Shown here: positions 45,477 through 54,719 of the stretch, in pieces
Numbering within the stretch: the first letter of the stretch is position 1
How the letters are laid out: the number at the start of each line of letters is the position of its first letter
Assembly: GCA_023392615.1 (NCBI GenBank)
Contig: JAEVYT010000002.1
Span: 62,001-126,000, forward strand
DNA length: 64,000 nucleotides
Source of the DNA: Bacillota bacterium
Lineage (GTDB): Bacteria; Bacillota; Clostridia; Lachnospirales; Lachnospiraceae
Direction of reading: 5' to 3'
Translations under genes and position numbers: made by a program
The notes under the pieces: model-generated
What the model was told of the DNA's origin: nothing
Databases searched by the model: none
The model's input: the letters and a program-made list of their open reading frames with translations, nothing else

Positions 45477-47792
45477 ATGAATCCTAATGCTGTAAATCAA
45501 TTTTTAAAAGGGAGTAATCTTTTTATAGAGGGAGAACCGGTTTCCAATGTTGCAATGATTATAAAGGGCCGTGTTTTAATGCATAATGAAGGTGCTAAAG
45601 TACTTATGGGATCAGGAGCTTTTTTAGGAATTAGTGATTTGTATCTTGGAACATATCAAAGCACCTATACAGCTTTTGATGATTTGATTGTATTTGTATT
45701 TCCGGTTAGTAGACCGGAGGAAATGGAAACTATTTTAACAGCGAATAAAGACTATCATGGAATTATGGTGGCATCCTTTTATAAGACAATTTATGATTTG
45801 GATCAGATTTATCAAGGACTTATGAAGAATGTTGCAGAATTATATCAGAATATTTCAACCACCTATCAAAATCTGCAGATATCAGCTAGAAAAAACAAAA
45901 TCCAGTTACCTGATTTTGAACGGTTTGAAAATTTACCACAACCGGAGAAACAGCTGGAATTAATCAGTGATAGAATAAACTATTACTGTGCATGTAAGAG
46001 TTTGCCAATGGATGCAGTTAAGTTGTTTTATTCTTATGGTAATGAAGTTACCATGTATCAGCTAGACGATCAGGCGTCAATTGTTAATCAGCAGTTAGAG
46101 GAACTTAAGAATTTATCTCAATCCTTCTTAGAGCTGGCTGAATGTTTGGTAGATGATACGGAAAACTGTTTGTTTACTCAAATCACTAAATATTCTTCAC
46201 GCGCGAATAATATTGGTGGAGTGCAGCTAATTGATATTCTTGATGGAATTATTGAACAGATAAATAAAGCGGAGATATTTGCAGAGAAATCCCTAGATCA
46301 GAAACTTAAAGTGAATCGTCAAAAGATGGAGGAAGGCTATCATCTTCTACTCACTAGTGAGTTGAATCCCGATGTAGATAACTTCACAGATGAAAAATAT
46401 ACGAAGGAAGACATGCAGAAAGCACTTGGTGAATTAAAGGATTCCTATGCGAAGCTGTTAGCTTACGCGGGAGTTGATGGTACCAAAGCAGAGAATATGA
46501 TGCACATGATGAACCGTTTCGGGCAGTTAAAGGATAAAACCTCAACTGATGAAAGCGTTCGTTCTCTACGTAGACATCTGATTGATCATTTTTACGAATT
46601 GTACCACCTTGTATTTCTCAGAGCTTATAAGGAGAAACAAGTACCCCGTTTTATTGACATGTTCTTGAAGTACGGTTTCGCGGATGAACGCCTTCTGACT
46701 GATGATCAAGCGCTCATGCTCTATTTTTTAGAGGAAGAAAAGCCAGAAGAGAATTGCTATGTGCATAATATAAAGGAATGGCTCACCATGATTTACGAGG
46801 GTAAAAGAGAACCTTCCAAGAATGAATTTGACCTTGAGTATCCGGAGATGCTAGCGGATCAAAAGAAAAGAGGACAATTAACAGAGAAGGAAGTGGTTAT
46901 ATGGGCTTCAGATCCGGAGAAAAAATTGTCTTACGAGATTCAGAATATGTTTCGTTATAATAACAGGACAACCAGTGGTCAGCTTTCAAGTTTTGTTCCG
47001 ATTCTGTACAGTGAACAATGGCCGGGTGATATCGAGAGATATTACTTAACAAGGACAAAAGTTATAAATACTATCGATGAGCTTATGAAGATAGATTACT
47101 CTGTATTTGCGCGAGAAGTGGTTTATACAAATCCGGATAAAAAGATTCATAAGGAATATATAACGAAAGTGATATACCCGGATATTATCCTAATGCCTAA
47201 TGTGGGTAGTAATGGTGTTATGTGGCAGGAGATTTCAGGAAAACGAAGAGACAGTGCAGGACGTTTTATGCTTCCGATTTTTACGGAAGGCTCTTTGAAA
47301 ACGTTACTGGTACGCATATTGGGACGTTTTCGTTGGGAACTATGCCGTACAATTGAAGGGACCGCTTGGAACAATATCGCGCAGAAATCTCTTACCTCTG
47401 AGTATTGTGACTATATCCAATTTTATCGGAAGAATAAGGATTTATCGGAAGAAAAGAAACAGAAGATAAAGATGCAGATTCAAAAAGGACGTAATAACAG
47501 CAGGGAGATATTCGTGCTTGATTACGAGCAATGGATTCTGTTAGAATCGAATGGAATATCAAAGCTTAACAAAATTGTTAGAGAAATCATGTCCACCTAT
47601 TGTCCTTTTGAGAAAATTTTACGTGAACAAATAAAGAGCCAGCCTGTTTTTGAAGAGGCTATGGGACGCTTCTATCGAGACAAGCTTAAGAAGATACGTG
47701 AAATAGAAGGAAGGCACCGCACACTTCAAAAAGAGAACATAGAACTGACTCCTGAATTGGAGTTTAACCTTGATTTTCATAAAAACCAATAA
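45477..47792 (+). CDS. Uncharacterised protein with N-terminal cyclic-nucleotide-binding-like domain
   Basis: A 771-aa cytoplasmic protein. Residues about 10-110 look like a cNMP-binding beta-roll (FLKGSNLFIEGEPVSNVAMIIKGRV, then GSGAFLGISDLYLG), but the classical phosphate-binding cassette is not obvious. The remaining about 650 residues are mostly helical and I do not recognise them; there is no DNA-binding domain. It is followed by a TPR protein, likely in one operon. GGCGGTG precedes ATG 45477. Probably lineage-specific. The length makes chance coding impossible. Confidence 0.75.
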   Translation: MNPNAVNQFLKGSNLFIEGEPVSNVAMIIKGRVLMHNEGAKVLMGSGAFLGISDLYLGTYQSTYTAFDDLIVFVFPVSRPEEMETILTANKDYHGIMVASFYKTIYDLDQIYQGLMKNVAELYQNISTTYQNLQISARKNKIQLPDFERFENLPQPEKQLELISDRINYYCACKSLPMDAVKLFYSYGNEVTMYQLDDQASIVNQQLEELKNLSQSFLELAECLVDDTENCLFTQITKYSSRANNIGGVQLIDILDGIIEQINKAEIFAEKSLDQKLKVNRQKMEEGYHLLLTSELNPDVDNFTDEKYTKEDMQKALGELKDSYAKLLAYAGVDGTKAENMMHMMNRFGQLKDKTSTDESVRSLRRHLIDHFYELYHLVFLRAYKEKQVPRFIDMFLKYGFADERLLTDDQALMLYFLEEEKPEENCYVHNIKEWLTMIYEGKREPSKNEFDLEYPEMLADQKKRGQLTEKEVVIWASDPEKKLSYEIQNMFRYNNRTTSGQLSSFVPILYSEQWPGDIERYYLTRTKVINTIDELMKIDYSVFAREVVYTNPDKKIHKEYITKVIYPDIILMPNVGSNGVMWQEISGKRRDSAGRFMLPIFTEGSLKTLLVRILGRFRWELCRTIEGTAWNNIAQKSLTSEYCDYIQFYRKNKDLSEEKKQKIKMQIQKGRNNSREIFVLDYEQWILLESNGISKLNKIVREIMSTYCPFEKILREQIKSQPVFEEAMGRFYRDKLKKIREIEGRHRTLQKENIELTPELEFNLDFHKNQ

Positions 47793-47902
47793 TTTACACG
47801 AATAGAAAAGCTTACTCTTGTGTTAACTGCATTCTAATGATAGTATAAATGTTATCAGGAATTCGATGAAGAATGTTAACAATATACAAAGGAGGTTAAG
47901 TG

Positions 47903-49348
47903 ATGGGTAGCTATGCAATTATAGTGAAAACAGAAGAAATTAGAAAAAAAGTACAAGAAGGCGATTTGCTATCCGCACAAGAGGTGCTAGACACAATAGA
48001 ATTAAAGAAGGTTAAAAACCTGTCGGATCTCAACCTCATGGCATCGGTTTTTAAAGAAAATGGTCGATATGATGAAGCGGAAGAGATATACTACAGAATA
48101 TATCAGAAGTTAAAAACACGTAAAACAATTGCTCAGTTAATAGACATTTCTATAAAAAGAGATGATGTAGCTGAGGCTGAGAGATATTATGAATTATATG
48201 AAAAATATAAACAGGAAGATTTTGAAAGCCATATCTTTCGTTATAAAATTGATAAATTAAAAGGGGCATCCTATGAGCAGCTAATACAAAGCCTGGAAAA
48301 GCTTAAGAAGTTGGAGTACTCAGAAAAATGGGCATATGAACTTGCTAAGCTGTATTATAAGGCCGGAATGGAAGAAGACTGTATCAAGGAATGCTCCGAT
48401 ATTATACTCTGGTTTTGCGATGGCATATATGTTGAGAAAGCAAAACTACTCCGTTCCTACTTCATAAATGGTACAAGTAAGGAAAAGATTATGGAGGAGT
48501 TAAAGCGAAGAGCAGGAGCGATTCAGGAAAAAACTCAGGACGAAACGCCAGTGGCTGAACAAGTACAAACAGTGTCTGAACAGATACACCAAGAGGAAGC
48601 AGATCAATTATACGAAGAAGTAGCGGTAGCTCTGGAAGCAGTATTTCTCAGAGAAGATGATTCCGATAAGAATGACTCGAAAGCGGATGAGCTAGTTGTT
48701 AATCACGAAGAGGAATTTGTAGAGGTCGGGGAAGAAGAACTTATATTAGAACAGCAAGAGGAAATTAAAGCATCCGGGGAGGAAGAAGTTGCGTTAGCTC
48801 GGGATGAGCAGGTTTTTGTAATTGATTTAGAAGAGGAATCAGAAGAGGATTCTATATTTTGTTACATAGAGGAAACTACAGGTGTTAATCCGGAAAGTGT
48901 TTTTGGCGATTTTTTCACAAAAGAAACAGCCAAGCTACAGATATTAGAGGGTTTGGCTAATTTGTTACGCGAGGATTTAAAACCGGTAATCACGGTTGTT
49001 ATAAGTAATAATCAAGAGGTTAGGAATGATTTATCAAAAGCATTTGCTTTATTTATGAATAAAGCAAACTTCTTGTCTTCTCCAAAGATTGCAAAAATCA
49101 CTTCGAAAAAATTAAACGCACTAAAACTTTCAACCAAGCGCGATGTTTTAAAAGGGTGTTGTTTAGTCGTTGAGAATGCAGATGAGTTAAGCCAAACGGC
49201 TATATTTAACTTGATAGAATTCTCAAAACAGATGAAGGAAGATTTTGCGGTTATACTTACAAAGGATAATCAGGAGGACAAGACACTGGTAGATCAGTAT
49301 CCAATATTACAGGATGTTTGTTTATCAATAGTTCGTCTGTTGGATTAG
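47903..49348 (+). CDS. TPR-like protein with degenerate ATPase-type C-terminus
   Basis: About 481 aa. Residues 1-190 contain TPR-like helical pairs (SVFKENGRYDEAEEIYYRIY, ISIKRDDVAEAERYYELY). An acidic low-complexity linker (about 200-320) leads to a C-terminal domain with an ATPase-like layout but no Walker A lysine (VVISNNQEVRNDLSKAF) and a Walker-B-like CLVVENADELS. It may bind partners rather than hydrolyse ATP. AAAGGAGG precedes ATG 47903. Probably works with the 771-aa protein upstream; the role is unknown. Confidence 0.7.
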   Translation: MGSYAIIVKTEEIRKKVQEGDLLSAQEVLDTIELKKVKNLSDLNLMASVFKENGRYDEAEEIYYRIYQKLKTRKTIAQLIDISIKRDDVAEAERYYELYEKYKQEDFESHIFRYKIDKLKGASYEQLIQSLEKLKKLEYSEKWAYELAKLYYKAGMEEDCIKECSDIILWFCDGIYVEKAKLLRSYFINGTSKEKIMEELKRRAGAIQEKTQDETPVAEQVQTVSEQIHQEEADQLYEEVAVALEAVFLREDDSDKNDSKADELVVNHEEEFVEVGEEELILEQQEEIKASGEEEVALARDEQVFVIDLEEESEEDSIFCYIEETTGVNPESVFGDFFTKETAKLQILEGLANLLREDLKPVITVVISNNQEVRNDLSKAFALFMNKANFLSSPKIAKITSKKLNALKLSTKRDVLKGCCLVVENADELSQTAIFNLIEFSKQMKEDFAVILTKDNQEDKTLVDQYPILQDVCLSIVRLLD

Positions 49349-49518
49349 GATACTATAGTTGGTAAAAAGATTTAAATTTTCCTATAGTAACATATGGCTT
49401 ATTTGTTGCATTTCATGTAAAATAGTATCTAATGTTAAAAAATGATTAATATAATACATAAAAACAGATACCAAATAGGTGAAATAGGTTATAAAGCCTA
49501 TAAAAATGATAAAAATTA

Positions 49519-49546
49519 TTTACAAAACATTACTTTATGGTATAAT
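49519..49546 (+). promoter_or_regulatory. Candidate murA promoter
   Basis: TTTACA (49519-49524), a 16-base spacer, TATAAT (49541-49546). Confidence 0.55.
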
Positions 49547-49631
49547 TTATATTGGTGTTAAATCATAAGTAAAAATATGGAAAAATTTACATACAAATCG
49601 AAAAACATAAGTTCAAAAATTGAGGTGCGCA

Positions 49632-50930
49632 ATGGAGCAATATATAATAAAAGGTGGAAAGCCACTTTGTGGGGAAGTAACCGTTAGCGGTTATAAGAAC
49701 GCAGCGCTTGGAATTATAGCAGCAGCAGTAATGACAGATGAAACAGTCAAGATAGAAAACATACCGGATGTAAGAGACATTGATGTACTATTACGTGCCG
49801 TAGAAGATATCGGTGCAAAGGTAGACAGAATTAATTCTAATACTGTGTACATAACAGGTAGTAACATTCATTCAATTGATGTGGATTTTGATTATGTTAG
49901 AAAAATCAGAGGGTCATATTATTTGGTGGGTGCTTTACTAGGTAAATATAAAAAGGCATCTGTTGTTTTACCGGGTGGCTGTAATATCGGTAGCAGACCT
50001 TTTGATCAACATATAAAGGGATGGGAAGCATTGGGCGCAACTGTTAAGATTGAACATGGTTCGATTTGTGCAAACGCTGATGCTTTAATTGGAGCACATA
50101 TTTATTTTGATGTATGTAGTGTAGGATCTACAATTAATGTTATGATGTCAGCCTGTCTTGCAGAGGGGCAGACAATATTGGAAAATGCGGCCAAAGAGCC
50201 ACATGTAGTTGATGTTGCAAACTTCCTTAACAGTATGGGCGCAAATATTAAGGGCGCCGGTACAGATGTAATTCGTATTAAAGGTGTATCAAAGCTACAT
50301 GGATGTGAATACTCCATTATTCCTGATCAGATTGAAGCGGGAACTTTTATGTTTGCGGCAGCAGCAACAAAGGGAGATGTATTGATAAAGAACGTTATAC
50401 CGAAGCATTTGGAAGCATTTACTGCAAAACTACTTGAAATCGGTGCAGAAGTTGAGGAATTTGATGATTCGGTAAGAGTAAGTGCAAAGAATACATTAGG
50501 TAGTACACATGTTAAGACTTTGGTTTATCCCGGTTTCTTAACAGATATGCAGCCTCAGATGACTACATTGCTAGCTCTATCTAAGGGTACAAGTATCGTG
50601 ACGGAGAGTATATTTGAGAACCGTTTCAAATATGTTGATGAGCTGTGCCGTATGGGTGCAAATATTAAGGTGGAGAGCAATACTGCTATCATTGAAGGAG
50701 TAAGTAAGCTCACTGGCGCAGTGGTTTCTGCTCCAGACTTAAGAGGTGGAGCGGCTCTTGTTATAGCGGGATTGATTGCAGATGGATTTACCGTTGTTGA
50801 AGATGTCGAATATGTAGAACGCGGTTATGAGAAGTTAGAATATAAGATGCAGAGTCTGGGTGCCGATATGATTAAGGTTGATTCTGATGATATTAAAGCA
50901 ATCAAAAAATTTAAATTAAAAATTAGTTAA
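49632..50930 (+). CDS. murA: UDP-N-acetylglucosamine 1-carboxyvinyltransferase
   Basis: A 432-aa enzyme that transfers enolpyruvate from PEP to UDP-GlcNAc, the first committed step of peptidoglycan synthesis. The KN pair in GYKNAALG and the active-site loop PGGCNIGSRPFDQH with the fosfomycin-target cysteine are present. The start is ATG 49632, with GAGGTG upstream; an upstream in-frame TTG at 49620 is not needed. A second murA copy is usual in Firmicutes, so this may be MurA1 or MurA2. Confidence 0.95.
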   Translation: MEQYIIKGGKPLCGEVTVSGYKNAALGIIAAAVMTDETVKIENIPDVRDIDVLLRAVEDIGAKVDRINSNTVYITGSNIHSIDVDFDYVRKIRGSYYLVGALLGKYKKASVVLPGGCNIGSRPFDQHIKGWEALGATVKIEHGSICANADALIGAHIYFDVCSVGSTINVMMSACLAEGQTILENAAKEPHVVDVANFLNSMGANIKGAGTDVIRIKGVSKLHGCEYSIIPDQIEAGTFMFAAAATKGDVLIKNVIPKHLEAFTAKLLEIGAEVEEFDDSVRVSAKNTLGSTHVKTLVYPGFLTDMQPQMTTLLALSKGTSIVTESIFENRFKYVDELCRMGANIKVESNTAIIEGVSKLTGAVVSAPDLRGGAALVIAGLIADGFTVVEDVEYVERGYEKLEYKMQSLGADMIKVDSDDIKAIKKFKLKIS

Positions 50931-50941
50931 GTTATATAAAC

Positions 50942-51007
50942 AAAGGGATGTTGCCAAACATATTCGTCTTTCCAAAAAAGAATATGTTTGGCAACATCCC
51001 TATTTTT
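50942..51007. terminator. Bidirectional terminator with 22-bp stem
   Basis: Arm 50944-50965 (AGGGATGTTGCC...) pairs perfectly with 50980-51001, then TATTTTT. It lies between convergent murA and the HD-GYP gene. Confidence 0.92.
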
Positions 51008-51012
51008 CGATA

Positions 51013-52095
51013 TTAAATTACGGATGCAATTTGGAGATCGCGTTGCTTAGTAAGGTCAATAAACTGTTTGCCGGAACGAACGACAGGTCTAGATAACTCC
51101 AACTTATTGATGAATATAATCTCCCCCTCCATTCCGTTGTTTAGCTTCACAGTATTATGGATATAAGTTTGAACAATCCCTTCTAGGAAGGTCATGATAT
51201 ATTTCGGATCGTATTTTGAGTATCCTTCACTCTCAAAGATCGATACCACTTGGAACGGACAAAGTGGACCTCGATAAACTCTTGCACAAGTCATAGCATC
51301 ATAAACATCTGCGATTGACACTAATTTAGCAAAGGAATCAATTTGATCATTATTAAAACCATATGGATAACCAGTACCGTCACATCGTTCATGGTGCATT
51401 AGTGCAGCATGTTTGATTCGGGAATCGATATCTTTATTTTTTAAAAGGTTATAGCCTCGAATGGTATGAGTCTTTACGAGAGTATACTCATCGTCTGTAA
51501 GCTTACTTGGCTTTTTTATAATTTTTGAAGGAATCATTAATTTTCCAACATCATGTAATAAACCGCATAAAGTTATTACGTCTAAATCTTCTTGATCGAA
51601 ATCAAGCCATTTTCCAATAATATTACATATAATAGCTACGTTAAGGCTATGAATGTAAGTGGTGTCATCATATTGTCTGATACAGTGAAGCATATTGAAT
51701 AGGTCGATATTTGAGTCGAACTTACTCAATATATTCTTAGTATCTTTTAGTAACTTATCTGTTTCAATTTCCTGTTCACCATTTATTACTCGGTCGATGG
51801 TATTCTTAAAGGAAAGCACAGTGTTCTTATAAGCTTGTAGAAAGCGAAGGAAGCCCTCACTCTTTTTAATACTTTCATAATACGAAGAAGCTTCTTGCTC
51901 TATATAGGTTTTTTCCGAATTGGTAGCATCATACACCGAAACATCCAGGATTGAGTAAAATACCAATCGTGTAATTATCTTATCCGTTAATTGGGTATCC
52001 TTAGCTATCACTAAATGTCCGTCTTTCGTATAAACGTCAGATGAAATAATCATACCGGGAACGGCTTGATTCACTAAAACTTTGATTGTTTTCAT
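51013..52095 (-). CDS. HD-GYP domain cyclic di-GMP phosphodiesterase
   Basis: About 360 aa. The N-terminal about 110 residues form the small sensory/dimer region common to this class. The HD-GYP domain has GLLHDVGK, HTIRGYNLL, HHERCDGTGYP and SIADVYDAMT. It is expected to hydrolyse c-di-GMP and so opposes the GGDEF proteins at the window start. The start is ATG 52095; a TTG at 52104 is less likely. There is no membrane segment. Confidence 0.93.
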   Translation of the reverse strand: MKTIKVLVNQAVPGMIISSDVYTKDGHLVIAKDTQLTDKIITRLVFYSILDVSVYDATNSEKTYIEQEASSYYESIKKSEGFLRFLQAYKNTVLSFKNTIDRVINGEQEIETDKLLKDTKNILSKFDSNIDLFNMLHCIRQYDDTTYIHSLNVAIICNIIGKWLDFDQEDLDVITLCGLLHDVGKLMIPSKIIKKPSKLTDDEYTLVKTHTIRGYNLLKNKDIDSRIKHAALMHHERCDGTGYPYGFNNDQIDSFAKLVSIADVYDAMTCARVYRGPLCPFQVVSIFESEGYSKYDPKYIMTFLEGIVQTYIHNTVKLNNGMEGEIIFINKLELSRPVVRSGKQFIDLTKQRDLQIASVI

Positions 52096-52411
52096 AAGGA
52101 TCACTACTCCGTGTTTTACGGGTCTCCTTTCGTGGATTTATCGGTTCAGTAGGATGAAATCTAGTGGTCATGTATATAAGTAAAGTATATGTATTTAGCC
52201 AATAAAAGTCAATTCAATAAAAAGGAAATGTGTACTAAATTAGTACTATTTACAATATATTGTCGATATATAACAGATTTGATAATAAAAAATATTAATG
52301 TATTTCAGTATTAATATAGATATTAAATCATATAAATCAACGGATTTTTATGATTTAAAGAAGCATAAGATTTTAAGCTCTACAAAGTTTATGTAATTAA
52401 TAATAATTTTC

Positions 52412-52440
52412 TTGACTTATAAGTGAATCCGTTATATTCT
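52412..52440 (+). promoter_or_regulatory. metK promoter
   Basis: TTGACT (52412-52417), a 17-base spacer and TATTCT (52435-52440), about 38 bases before the SAM aptamer. Confidence 0.7.
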
Positions 52441-52475
52441 AATGCTATAAAAGTAATTAATTGAATACTTTATTT

Positions 52476-52573
52476 TTCTCTTATTCAGAGTGACGGAGAG
52501 TAAGGCTCTATGAAGTCACGGCAACCCCTGTTAGGAAGGTGCCAACCTGAGCGAGTAATCGAACAATAAGGGG
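52476..52573 (+). promoter_or_regulatory. SAM-I (S-box) riboswitch aptamer
   Basis: Consensus blocks in order: CTTATTCAGAG (P1/kink-turn side), GGAG, ATGAAGTC and CGGCAACC, followed by GTGCCAACCTG and the closing AATAAGGG. It binds S-adenosylmethionine. With SAM bound, the downstream terminator forms and metK transcription stops. Confidence 0.95.
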
Positions 52574-52595
52574 ATTTGATTTACTTTAATGTCAG

Positions 52596-52620
52596 GTCCG
52601 CTTTCGCGGGCTTATTTTTT
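52596..52620 (+). terminator. Riboswitch-controlled terminator ahead of metK
   Basis: GTCCGC-TTTC-GCGGGC (52596-52611) with a T-rich run to 52620. It lies 22 bases after the aptamer and 60 bases before the metK start, giving the expression platform. Confidence 0.9.
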
Positions 52621-52679
52621 GTTTATTGTTATTATATCCATAGCATGTTGGATATTACGCACAAGGAGGATTAATATTA

Positions 52680-53872
52680 TGGTGCAAAAAAGATTATTTA
52701 CATCGGAATCAGTAACAGAAGGACATCCAGATAAAATCTGCGATCAGATTTCAGACGCAGTATTAGATGCTTTATTAGAGCAAGATCCTATGAGCCGCGT
52801 TGCTTGTGAAACAGCAATTACTACAGGTCTAGTACTTGTTATGGGCGAAGTAACCACACAGGGTTATGTTGATATTCAGAAAACAGTAAGAGAGACAATT
52901 CGTAAGATCGGTTATGATCATTCTGAATATGGTTTTGACGCTAACACCTGCGGTGTTATCGTAGCTCTTGATGAACAATCAAAGGACATCGCTTTAGGTG
53001 TAGATACCGCATTTGAAGTAAAAGAAAAACTTACAGAGGATGAGGAATTATCTAAAATCGGTGCAGGCGATCAAGGTATGATGTTTGGCTATGCTACTAA
53101 TGAGACAGAAGAATTCATGCCTTATCCGATCTCCTTAGCTCACAAACTTACCAGACAGCTTACAAAGATTAGAAAGGATGGCGTATTAAAATACCTTCGT
53201 CCTGACGGTAAATCTCAGGTTACTGTAGAATATGATGAAAAAGGGAATCCAATTCATCTGAATGCGGTTGTCCTCTCCACTCAGCATGGAGATGATGTGT
53301 CAACAGAGCAGCTTCGTAAGGATATTAAGAAGTATGTATTAGACCCAATCCTACCGAAAGAGTTAGTAGATGAGAATACAAAGTACTTTATTAACCCAAC
53401 AGGACGCTTTGTTATCGGCGGACCAAACGGTGATAGCGGTGTAACGGGAAGAAAAATTATTGTTGATACTTATGGCGGTTATGCTAGACATGGTGGTGGC
53501 GCATTCTCCGGTAAGGATTGTACTAAAGTGGATCGTTCCGCAGCATATGCAGCTCGTTATGTAGCAAAGAATCTGGTAGCAGCAGGTTTAGCGGATCGTC
53601 TTGAAATTCAGTTATCCTATGCAATCGGTGTAGCTGAGCCTACTTCAATCATGGTTGATACCTTTGGAACGGGTAAGTTAACAGATGAAGAGTTTGTTAC
53701 CATCATTCGTAAACATTTTGATCTTCGTCCCGCGGGCATTATTAAGATGCTTGATTTAAGAAGACCGATCTATAAGCAGACAGCAGCTTATGGTCACTTT
53801 GGCAGACTTGATCTGGATCTTCCTTGGGAGAAGACAGATAAAGTAGAAGTTCTTAAGGGATATTTAAAATAA
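52680..53872 (+). CDS. metK: S-adenosylmethionine synthetase
   Basis: A 397-aa enzyme making SAM from methionine and ATP. Diagnostic: TSESVTEGHPDK at the N-terminus, GAGDQGMMFGYA, GGGAFSGKD and the C-terminal GHFGR. The start is ATG 52680 with GGAGG upstream; the frame also runs back through the riboswitch terminator, where it is not coding. Its product is the ligand of the upstream aptamer, a closed feedback loop. Confidence 0.97.
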
Positions 53873-53886
53873 TATTTAAAGTATAT

Positions 53887-54008
53887 AGGGATGTTGCAAT
53901 ATAATAATTCTTTCTAGGAATATGTTATTTGCCACATATACAGGTTAAACAGTGTATATGGCAATATTGAATTATTCTTACTAATTATTGGTTTTGCAAC
54001 ATCCCTGT
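53887..54008. terminator. Large branched bidirectional terminator
   Basis: AGGGATGTTGCAA (53887-53899) pairs with TTGCAACATCCCT (53994-54006). The loop carries a further GCCACATATACA/TGTATATGGC helix. The outer arms share AGGGATGTTGC with the terminator at 50942. Confidence 0.8.
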
Positions 54009-54009
54009 T

Positions 54010-54417
54010 TTATGCTTTCATTGCACGAATTGCACCATCATAACTTTTAACTTTTTTCGTTTTAAAATATTTCATGAATTCTTTTGTCCACAGATCCATT
54101 TCTTCTTCAATCTCATTCACTTCATTCATTATAAAAATTACGTATTTGCAATTTGTTTTTGACATTAAGGGAAGTAAAGTTTGAAAGCCCCATGCAACAT
54201 CTTCTTTATCATCTTCAAAACCATTTCTGGCATCCACGATAAAATTACTTCCGGGATGTCGGGACAACAAATCTAACGCAAAAGTTGTCGGAGTTCTGTA
54301 ATTATCAAGGCGGCAGAACTTTTTCCATGTTAAGAATACGACATTATCTTTTTCTACATATCTGACATTACAAAATTCCGAATCAAAAATTTCGCCTGAA
54401 ATCATATTAATAACCAT
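54010..54417 (-). CDS. Small protein of unknown function, possibly STAS-like
   Basis: A 135-aa soluble protein with alternating strands and helices (VVFLTWKKFC, NFIVDARNGFED, CKYVIFIMNE). The order loosely recalls SpoIIAA/STAS domains, but no signature is convincing. The start is ATG 54417, or ATG 54405 in the same frame. It is preceded by a leader with two stable hairpins. Alone in its transcript; function unknown. Confidence 0.65.
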   Translation of the reverse strand: MVINMISGEIFDSEFCNVRYVEKDNVVFLTWKKFCRLDNYRTPTTFALDLLSRHPGSNFIVDARNGFEDDKEDVAWGFQTLLPLMSKTNCKYVIFIMNEVNEIEEEMDLWTKEFMKYFKTKKVKSYDGAIRAMKA

Positions 54418-54424
54418 GCCTTTC

Positions 54425-54503
54425 TACATAGCCTGCAAACTTTGGGCCGCAGGCACAAATTTGCGTGTGAAAATTCTATGGTTTTTCACACTAGTTACCT
54501 CCT
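54425..54503 (-). promoter_or_regulatory. Hairpin-rich 5' leader of the 54.0-kb gene
   Basis: On the reverse strand: AGGAGGT (54497-54503), a GTGTGAAAA/TTTTCACAC hairpin (54465-54491) and a GCCTGC/GCAGGC hairpin (54431-54454) just before the ribosome site. The first AGGAGGT is followed by GTG-TGA, a one-codon frame. It may regulate translation. No known riboswitch class fits well. Confidence 0.4.
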
Positions 54504-54719
54504 AATTTATATTTTTGCTTATATTAGTAAATAATTGAGAGACATTATACATTAGATGATCTTATTTGGCTACTATTTTTCTTACTATATTTGTTATTAA
54601 TTAATGAAAACTTTAGAAAGGTCATCGTTTTTTTCTGTGCAAAGATAAGATTGACATGATATACTTAATAAAATGATACATTTAGATTGATTGATAATAG
54701 AATTGAGGAGTTGGATCCA

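Noticed and set aside
52589..52679. N-terminal extension of metK
   Set aside because: It covers the riboswitch terminator; the canonical MetK N-terminus starts at 52680 with GGAGG upstream.
54425..54503. Cyclic di-GMP-I riboswitch
   Set aside because: ACGCAAA and GGCCCAAAG look similar in part, but the GNRA tetraloop/receptor architecture is missing.
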